This document shows positions 57,331 through 64,000 of a stretch of DNA of 64,000 bases, piece by piece. This stretch comes from Multifurca ochricompacta. Lineage: Eukaryota; Basidiomycota; Agaricomycetes; Russulales; Russulaceae. Made by a program: the position numbers and the translations under genes. Under the pieces are notes generated by a model that worked only from the letters and a program-made list of their open reading frames with translations, ran no database searches and was not told the DNA's origin. Every line of letters begins with the position of its first letter. The stretch's first letter is position 1. The DNA is taken from contig WTXG01000148.1 of NCBI GenBank assembly GCA_022496185.1, positions 1 to 64,000 of the forward strand. The letters run 5' to 3'.

Positions 57331-58898
57331 AGGTGGGAGGGGAAAAAATAAAAACAAGAAACAAGAAAGCGCCCTGCCTTCTTCGCTCGCGGAAACGTTT
57401 TTACGACAATGACATGAACATGGAAACATGTCAATCAAACAAAGCGAAAGTCAAATCCATTTTTGCTTTTTGCTTTTTGCTTTCCTTTTCTCTCTAACTT
57501 TCTCTCCTTTTTTTCTTTTGCCAACATCGGCATCCTATGAAATTTCCTCTCCCTATCCCGCGCCCTGTGTGCTTCACCTACACCTGTTTGATATTCTTTA
57601 CCGTATTTTTTCATCGAACCATTATCCGTACTACACACTCCTTGAACCCGAAACACACATATATATATACATACACCCCAACCTTCCTCCTTTCTTTTTT
57701 TTTCATTCCCTCGAAATACCCGACGCCGGCGCGTGAAAGTTAGTTACCAAGCCAACAAATGACTTTCCACTTTTCCAAAGCCCTTTCCTTTACTCTCTCT
57801 TTTTTTTCTTACTCTTCTCTCTTATTCTCGCCTTTCCTTCACATACTGGTATTTTCTCTGCTACTTGCTTGCTCGGTGCATGCCGCAGGTCCTATTGCTT
57901 GGTGCTTGACATGGTTCTGCTATCACCTCTCTATTTTTTTTTTCTTTTTTCTTCTTACCTTTATATGCCAAAATTCTATTAGTCCTGAAAAAATGAGAGA
58001 AAGGAAGGAAAGAAAGAAAGAAGTTTTATCTTCTTTCTCGCCTCTGATTAAAGGAATAGTAAATAAAAAGAATGAATGCTTACTTTGTGCCTGTACCTAC
58101 CCCGCGGAACGGGAGTTGAATGGGGGTGTGGGGGGGGGGCCGCGGGGATCACACTCACGGATCACACTCAAACTGCCTGCTGCCAGCTGGCTCGTAGTTA
58201 GGGGCTTCACTTTCCATCACGGGGGCAGTTTTCTCATTGCCGGAGAGTCCATCATCATCACCATCGGTGTTGTCTGTATCCATCCATATTTCCATATAGA
58301 TAGCCGGGCCCAAAAGTACTTGGTTTTTGGTAAGAATTCGTCCCTTTTTTTGGAATTGATGTAGGGTATGGAATGGTAGTGTAGTGTAGTGTTAGTAAAC
58401 GATTATGAATGAATGGTACTAGAAACAAACACTTCTGTGCGCGGGGGGAACAGGTGATAAAATATATTAGCTGCACTGCACTGCACTGAACCGGGCATAC
58501 TCCTACTCCTACTCCTACTCTATTACTTTCTCTGCCAGAGAGAGGTATGCATGGTGGACCTGGCGGTGTTTTATTCTTTTTTTTTTAGTTTTGGAGGAGA
58601 AGGATATTCGACAGGCGTCACAGTTCTGTCACAACGGCGGCGGCAATGAATGAACAGGGTCGCAGGCAGAAATAGAATAGAAGGTCTTCTGTCCGTCTCT
58701 TCTACTCTCTTCTCTTCTCTATCTTCACGTACACCCACCCCCTTACCCCCCTGCCAGCACAATCGTCCAAACTAGACAACTAACATTACATTTTCATTGC
58801 CTGCCTTTTCGTTTCCCTTTCGTTCCGACGATACCATTCATTATTATTATTTAATCGAACAACAACAACAACAACGGAAACCAGTATTGAATTAGAAA
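57331..58898. other. Intergenic, pyrimidine-rich
   Basis: It holds the 3' flank of the Mug8-domain gene and the promoter of the cyclophilin gene. There are long T/C-rich tracts, a TACTCC microsatellite at about 58498-58520 and homopolymers. A 201-codon open frame at 57759-58364 is composed of low-complexity Phe/Ser/Leu sequence and is not supported as a gene. Confidence 0.6.
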
Positions 58899-59890
58899 AT
58901 GGCATCCTTCCTACGTCGTTTCACGACTTCTGCTTCGGCAGCTAAAACGCCTCTGTGAGTGGTAGTAGCGATGGTGGTGGTGGTCGGGTGATTGTTGACC
59001 CCCACCATTTTCTCTTCGGTCTCCTCCTTAATTGACTGACTGACTGATGCGCTGTCATCGGTAGGGCAAACGTATTCGTGCGTGTCATCATCTTCATCAT
59101 CTAATGTTCCACCTCCGCTGACACGCACATACACACACACACACACAAAAAAAAAAGTTCAACGTCGCCATCAACTCGAAACCGGCCGGACGAATCGTGT
59201 TTCGCTTGTTTGACGACGCGGTGCCTCGCACGGCCCAAAACTTTCGCGAGCTCGCGACGGGACAACATGGTTTCGGCTATGCGGAAAGCTCTTTCCATCG
59301 GATTATCCCCAACGTATGTGTTTGTTGTCCCCTCCCCCTTCCAGCGAGCTTGGATAGCCGAGATTGCGGTTGTTATTCATCTTTGGGAAACGCGACGCGA
59401 CGCGATGCGACACCTATGCACTTACTCATATGTAATCGTAGTTCATGTTGCAAGGTGGCGATTTTACGCGACATAACGGGACTGGCGGTCGTTCAATCTA
59501 CGGTGAACGTTTCAATGGTGCGTGTGTGCCGCGTGATTAATTATTAGAAGTGAGGTCTCACGCGTCCGGGTGCTGTAGATGAGAACTTCAAGTTGAAGCA
59601 CACTAAGCCTGGACTGTTATCGATGGCTAACGCAGGTCCGAACACGAATGGTTCCCAGGTAAGAAGTCTGCCTGCTTGATGTACGGTCGTACATGGACCC
59701 CTTCCACTTATCCACGTGACAGTTCTTCATCACGACCGTGGTTACATCATGGCTCGACGGAAAACACGTTGTCTTTGGGGAGGTCGTTGAAGGCATGGAA
59801 GTCGTAAAAGCTATTGAAGGAGTTGGGTCTGAATCTGGTACACCGAAACAGAAAGTGGTTATTACGTCCTCAGGCGTAGTGTCACCCTAA
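58899..59890 (+). CDS. Cyclophilin-type peptidyl-prolyl isomerase, mitochondrial type, six exons with a 13-nt exon
   Basis: Exons: 58899-58954, 59065-59077 (13 nt), 59158-59313, 59442-59517, 59579-59658, 59723-59890, together 182 codons plus stop. It catalyses cis-trans isomerisation of X-Pro bonds. The N-terminus [16 protein letters not shown] is a typical mitochondrial presequence (Arg/Ser/Ala-rich, no acid). The catalytic core has FHRIIP (active-site Arg), [15 protein letters not shown], the cyclosporin-binding Trp in [11 protein letters not shown], and the His. The length fits single-domain mitochondrial cyclophilins. All splice phases agree and the frame is complete. The micro-exon encodes the start of the first strand (ANVF). 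Confidence 0.92.
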
Positions 59891-60704
59891 AATAAGTTCC
59901 GGGGAAAACGTGTCATCCTCTTTGGCGTTGTGGTTGTGGCACATGCTCCCATCTTATACATACATCCATACGACACGTTATCTGAGTTTCGAGGATGGGG
60001 GAACATTGGAAGAAGAACCTTGTTTGTTTGGGATAAGTGTCAAACAATTCGCTTCGCCCACGAACTCGAACTCTGGGTCATAATTATTCACTTCACTCAA
60101 GGCTAGAAAGTGGATGCGATTTGTCGGCCATTCGGCCATGGGCCATTGGGGAAGTGTTCGCCGCATTTGAGATAACCCGCCTTGGTGGTTCTGTGTGGGG
60201 TCATGTGAAATTAAATACAAGAATACTAGGAACGCAAGCACACTAGCTCTGGCAACTGACGCCAAGTGCTAGTACTATAAGGATGGCTCATACATAGTCA
60301 GAACGGCGGAAAAGCTCGGAGCCAGTTGATCCAATTAAATAACAAAATTAAAGTTGCCCTGACCGAGGTGTCGGTGACCAATGACGAGTCAATCGGTTTT
60401 GACCTTTCTTTGACTGACCTCTTGACCACCACCAGATTAGATCCGACGAGTTCTTAGTGAGTGGGAAGTGATGGGATGGGAAATGGAGGGGAACGAGGGG
60501 GAATGGGGAATAGGATAGGAAGAATTAATTATCATTATCATTTCATTTCATTTTCTGTCCACCCGTCGCTAACTATCCCACTCTCATTTCCCCCCCCGCC
60601 CTTCAAAAAGCCAGAACTTATACTTATATAAACTTAGCCACGCTCTCACTTCCCCTCCTCCTCATCCGATCCTACCACACCTAGCATTTTTTTAAATTTC
60701 TCTC
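59891..60704. other. Intergenic region with promoter of the FAD monooxygenase
   Basis: No gene is seen; a 95-codon - strand frame at 59978-60265 lacks recognisable features. A TATATAA box at about 60625-60631 followed by C/T-rich sequence precedes ATG 60705 by about 75 nt. Confidence 0.6.
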
Positions 60705-62554
<1,850 letters not shown>

Positions 62555-63009
62555 GTGCGGCAGCCTCATGTATTTTCCTTCCCCCCCCCCCCCCCCAGCA
62601 CGGCGCGCCGTGGACTGCTTGGCAGGGTCGGGTATTCGGGAGCCGAGAGTTGAGATCTCTCTTCTACTGCTCACCCTCTCACCCTTACCGACCTCGCCCC
62701 ATCCTTCGAGTTCTGCCTGTGATTCATTATATGCATACCTCACTGATCGTGTAATAAGTTTTGTAATTTGTTTTTCTTGTACTTTTCGTACCTTTCCCCC
62801 ACCTTTCATGATAATCGATGATTTGACGACTTGTTTTTGTTCTTCTTAATTTTACTCCATCTGTAATCTGTTCTCTCCCTAGCGTGTACACGTGCATATG
62901 TAGCATATGTACGAAATGAGAAAAAGGCAATGAAAATGGAATGTTTTTCAAATGATGATGCTCTATTTACTTTTTTTGTACCTTTAACACAACACTCATT
63001 CAAACAGAC
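62555..63009. other. Intergenic region
   Basis: It has a C15 homopolymer at about 62581-62596 and AT-rich sequence before the next ATG. No gene is seen. Confidence 0.6.
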
Positions 63010-64000
63010 ATGTCGTCAAGTGTGGAAGGCGATGATGGAAATCTTTCGTTAGACTCCATCTTCATTGTAAATTTTTTCTTCATAAAAAGGTCTTATTAAT
63101 ACCTAAAAATAAAACAGGAACCTCCCCGTCCTCCATCACCCGAACCGACCATCGCGGTGTATCACAACGTCAACATCACATTTCAAACGACAACAACAAC
63201 AACAACAACAACAGGAACAGAAGACGTCAAAAATCCGAATTTAGATTTAGATTTAGGTCATTCACGACAACAATCATCTACGTCTACGCATTGGAAGACG
63301 ATCGTTGTACGACTCATAGGGAGTCATCCACTATGGGGTCACTACCTGTACGTTGTCTTTTTACGTCTTTTTTTCGTATCTCGGTTGGGGGTTGGTGATG
63401 GGGAGGGAAGAGAACTGTACCTGCCCCCCTCCCCCCCTCCCCCTTCCTAAGAACAAGAAGGAAAAAAAAAACTGACTTCTGGGGGGGGTTTTTTTTTTTG
63501 CGCCACGCCACAACGTGTCTAGTTGGAACGCCTCACGATCGTTGGCAACATATCTTCAACGCGCGCCTGAATTGTACGATGGTCGTACCGTCCTCGAATT
63601 GGGAGCTGGAGGTGGTCTGCCTAGTTTAGTCGTTGCGAAGTGTGGTGCTCGTAAGGTACCTACCTATCTACTCGTTAACCCCCTTCTCTCTTCACGTTCC
63701 CTTCCCTTGCCCCTGCTAATTTGGCAACGTCTATTAATTTTTTGGATTTTATTTTTTTTAGGTGGTACTCACGGATTACCCCGATAAAGCCCTCGTCGAT
63801 AATATGATTCATAACGTTGAGCGGAACGTCGAGCCTGAACGAAGAGACTCGATTCATGTTCTTGGGTATATATGGGGACGTCCTGTCGAACCTCTTCTTC
63901 TGGCAGTAGGGGAACTCGTGAAAGATACGGATACGGTCACGCCGGGATCTGAATCAGGATTAGGATCAGGATCAGGATCAGGCGCAGGCGCAGGCGGCGG
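63010..64000 (+). CDS. EFM7: EFM7/NNT1-type protein methyltransferase, 3' end outside the window
   Basis: Exons: 63010-63066, 63118-63347, 63523-63655, 63762-beyond 64000. Class I SAM-dependent methyltransferase of the NNT1/EFM7 group; the yeast member methylates the N-terminus and adjacent lysine of elongation factor 1-alpha. Visible marks are EPPRPPSPEPT near the N-terminus, VRLIGSHPLWGHYLWNA, the SAM-binding motif LELGAGGGLPSLVVAKCGA, VVLTDYPDKALVDNM and YIWGRPVEPLL. A Thr run and Asp/Leu repeats sit between the N-terminal motif and GSHPLWGHYL. At the window edge a Gly/Ser/Ala repeat follows GELVKDTD, an insert unusual for the family. The first exon (19 codons) and its donor are the least certain part. 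Confidence 0.82.

Noticed and set aside
57759..58364. 201-codon open frame with hydrophobic start
   Set aside because: Low-complexity T-rich sequence between genes; hydrophobicity follows from composition.

Overview
The window comes from a fungal nuclear genome, most likely a basidiomycete of the Agaricomycotina. The signs are short introns with GT..AG borders, a FunK1-type kinase relic, an Agaricomycete-type NB-ARC/STAND relic, a multi-exon Msb1/Mug8-domain gene, and many Ty3/gypsy chromoviruses. I do not name a genus.

Region 1 (about 1-43.7 kb) is an almost pure block of nested transposable elements. The outer host of the nest is an LTR fragment (780-950 plus 42543-42621). It was split by chromovirus A, whose two 578-bp LTRs lie at 951-1528 and 41965-42542 and are bracketed by the same 5-bp duplication (CACAG). 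Everything between them is A itself plus elements that landed in it: a palindromic Tc1-type fold-back element (7077-8678), two copies of a 1.2-kb LTR family (E1, E2), chromovirus B (inside E1), chromovirus C (16178-24217), chromovirus D (27395-35996), chromovirus F (split into two halves in opposite orientation), two further solo chromovirus LTRs and two short copia-like solo LTRs. Mismatched duplications and half-elements fit one inversion between LTRs and one deletion between two copies of C.

The chromoviruses share a plan: LTR, a self-complementary 11-nt primer site instead of a tRNA site, gag with a zinc knuckle, pol (protease, reverse transcriptase, RNase H, integrase, chromodomain), then an extra ORF encoding a coiled-coil protein with several zinc-knuckle-like clusters. 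Most frames are broken, often by TGA where sister copies have an arginine codon.

Region 2 (43.7-53.2 kb) is transitional. It holds a truncated NB-ARC/STAND pseudogene, a decayed FunK1 kinase and long stretches without recognisable genes.

Region 3 (53.2-64 kb) is ordinary gene space, all on the + strand: a Msb1/Mug8-domain morphogenesis protein with one apparent 1-nt indel, a mitochondrial-type cyclophilin with a 13-nt exon, a salicylate-hydroxylase-like FAD monooxygenase, and an EFM7/NNT1-type methyltransferase that runs off the right edge. These genes look independent of each other.
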